Source: Massilia aurea
GTDB taxonomy: Bacteria > Pseudomonadota > Gammaproteobacteria > Burkholderiales > Burkholderiaceae_D
Reading direction: 5' to 3'
NCBI RefSeq assembly: GCF_014200505.1
Contig: NZ_JACHBX010000001.1
Location: forward strand, 1,674,001 to 1,738,000
DNA: 64,000 nucleotides
Shown here: positions 63,107-64,000 of the stretch, piece by piece
Position numbering within the stretch: position 1 is the stretch's first letter
How the letters are laid out: each line of letters begins with the position of its first letter
Made by a program: the position numbers and the translations under genes
Notes under the pieces: generated by a model
The model's input: only the letters and a program-made list of their open reading frames with translations
What the model was told of the DNA's origin: nothing
Database searches by the model: none

Positions 63107-63684
63107 AGCGGCAGCTCCCCATGTACGCGCAGCCACAGCACGCAACCGACGGTGGCAACCGCAATCGCGATCGCATATGGCAGGCGCCCGCTGGCTGCTT
63201 CGGGCGGTACGGTTGGCGTGGCGATGACGCCGGCCAGCGCCGAGAATGTGGTGTGCAGCGCCATGTGGTAGGTGTTGATGACGAGGCGGCGCAGACTGCC
63301 CTGCCACGCTGCAAATACCAGCGCGAGCACGCCGCCCGCCACCAGCGTGACCAGGCCGACCGTGATGATCTGGCCGGCGCCGACAAAGGCGCCCACCATG
63401 GCCAGCAGCTTGACGTCGCCGGCACCCATGAGGCGCAGCGCATACATCGGCAGCAGGATCGCGAGGCCCAACCCGAAGCCGCCCAATGACGACAACAGCC
63501 CCAGGCCGCCCATTGGCGTGCCGAACAAACCCGGCCCGGCTGGCAGCGCGGCGTGCAGCACGAACGCTGCGAGCATACCGGGGAAAACGACGGCGTTCGG
63601 AATGCGGCGCGCCTTCACGTCATGCCACACGGCGGCGCCAAGTAGCAAACACAGCATCATAAGTGGCAAGATCGTCAAGGACAT
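63103..63684 (-). CDS. cpaA: Prepilin peptidase CpaA/TadV
   Basis: A 193-aa polytopic aspartic protease (A24) that cleaves the Flp prepilin. The catalytic aspartates are visible in WHDVKARRIPN (about D22) and in the GxGD-type LMGAGDVKLLAM (about D86). It lacks the N-methylation domain, as usual in Tad systems. ATG 63684 is preferred to a 26-codon upstream start. Confidence 0.92.
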   Translation of the reverse strand: MSLTILPLMMLCLLLGAAVWHDVKARRIPNAVVFPGMLAAFVLHAALPAGPGLFGTPMGGLGLLSSLGGFGLGLAILLPMYALRLMGAGDVKLLAMVGAFVGAGQIITVGLVTLVAGGVLALVFAAWQGSLRRLVINTYHMALHTTFSALAGVIATPTVPPEAASGRLPYAIAIAVATVGCVLWLRVHGELPL

Positions 63685-63762
63685 ACTCCGGGTAAAAAAA
63701 ATCCGGCGTCGGACAATCCGCGCCGGATGAGGACCGCTTGAGGCGGGCCGTGCTGTGTGCAA

Positions 63763-63936
63763 TTACGTGGTCGGGGTCTTGATGCGTGCGGCCAGGTCCT
63801 TGAACAGCGTGCTGATGGTGCTACCCAGCGTGGTAACTGTTGCAATGATGACACCGGCGATCAGCGATGCGATCAGTGCGTATTCGATGGCGGTGACGCC
63901 GTCTTCTTCTTTGATCAGGTTTTTGATGAAGTTCAT
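63763..63936 (-). CDS. flp: Flp family type IVb pilin
   Basis: A 57-aa prepilin: short leader MNFIKNLIKEEDG, cleavage expected after the Gly, then the Flp motif VTAIEYALIASLIAG with the conserved Glu-Tyr pair and a hydrophobic helix, and a small C-terminal part ending RIKTPTT. ATG 63936 is the family start. It heads the Tad operon on the minus strand; its promoter must lie in the last bases of the window or beyond. Confidence 0.95.
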   Translation of the reverse strand: MNFIKNLIKEEDGVTAIEYALIASLIAGVIIATVTTLGSTISTLFKDLAARIKTPTT

Positions 63937-64000
63937 GGTGGAGCCTTTCAAGGGTCGGTAGTCAAGTATCAGCAGGTTGGCTTTATGCGCTCGTCCATGC

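Overview
The window is high-GC DNA whose gene content fits a pectin-degrading betaproteobacterium of the Burkholderiales, most likely Oxalobacteraceae (Massilia/Duganella/Janthinobacterium type). This is inferred from protein character and gene order, not from a marker gene. No rRNA, tRNA or CRISPR array was seen.

Region 1-26 kb is dominated by pectin and galacturonate use, split by other loci. The minus strand at 1-4 kb carries galactarate dehydratase (garD) followed closely by an esterase-GH43 fusion cut by the window edge. At 16.7-18.4 kb are uronate dehydrogenase and an aldose 1-epimerase. Divergent from them are a GH105 hydrolase, a DUF4861 protein, a GH28 polygalacturonase and a large TonB-dependent receptor (18.6-26.2 kb). 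A shared palindrome, roughly TTGGYCNGACCAA, sits in front of garD, between udh and GH105, and in front of the receptor. I infer one regulon: the receptor imports pectic oligomers, GH28/GH105/GH43-esterase break them down, Udh oxidises galacturonate and GarD dehydrates galactarate. The regulator and later steps are not in the window.

Between these blocks lie a porin / single-lobe PstS-like protein / chemoreceptor operon (4.4-7.7 kb) and a visibly AT-richer accessory island (8-12 kb). The island holds four tandem membrane paralogues of a family that I recall being labelled putative type VI secretion effectors; the second looks like a mosaic of its neighbours. Next come an OmpA-type lipoprotein, an IS1595-like element with target duplications, an LprI-domain protein and an unknown membrane protein.

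Region 26-44 kb is mixed chromosomal content: zwf, a MarR/siderophore-interacting protein pair, a RlmI-like protein lacking its methyltransferase domain, a 2-hydroxyacid dehydrogenase, a DUF1624 membrane protein, an alpha/beta hydrolase, a Fur-box-controlled siderophore receptor, an SDR enzyme, a chemoreceptor, a GGDEF-EAL protein, and a PQQ-type sugar dehydrogenase whose stop codon was hit by a second IS1595-like element.

Region 44-64 kb holds pqiABC, an outer-membrane barrel protein, an AI-2E family exporter, a DedA protein, a PAS histidine kinase, a small conserved-looking ORF with its own terminator, a third chemoreceptor, and a Tad/Flp pilus operon on the minus strand (flp, cpaA, an AAA ATPase, cpaB, cpaC, lipoprotein, cpaE, cpaF, tadB, tadC). 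The pilus operon lacks tadD/E/F/G in this window.
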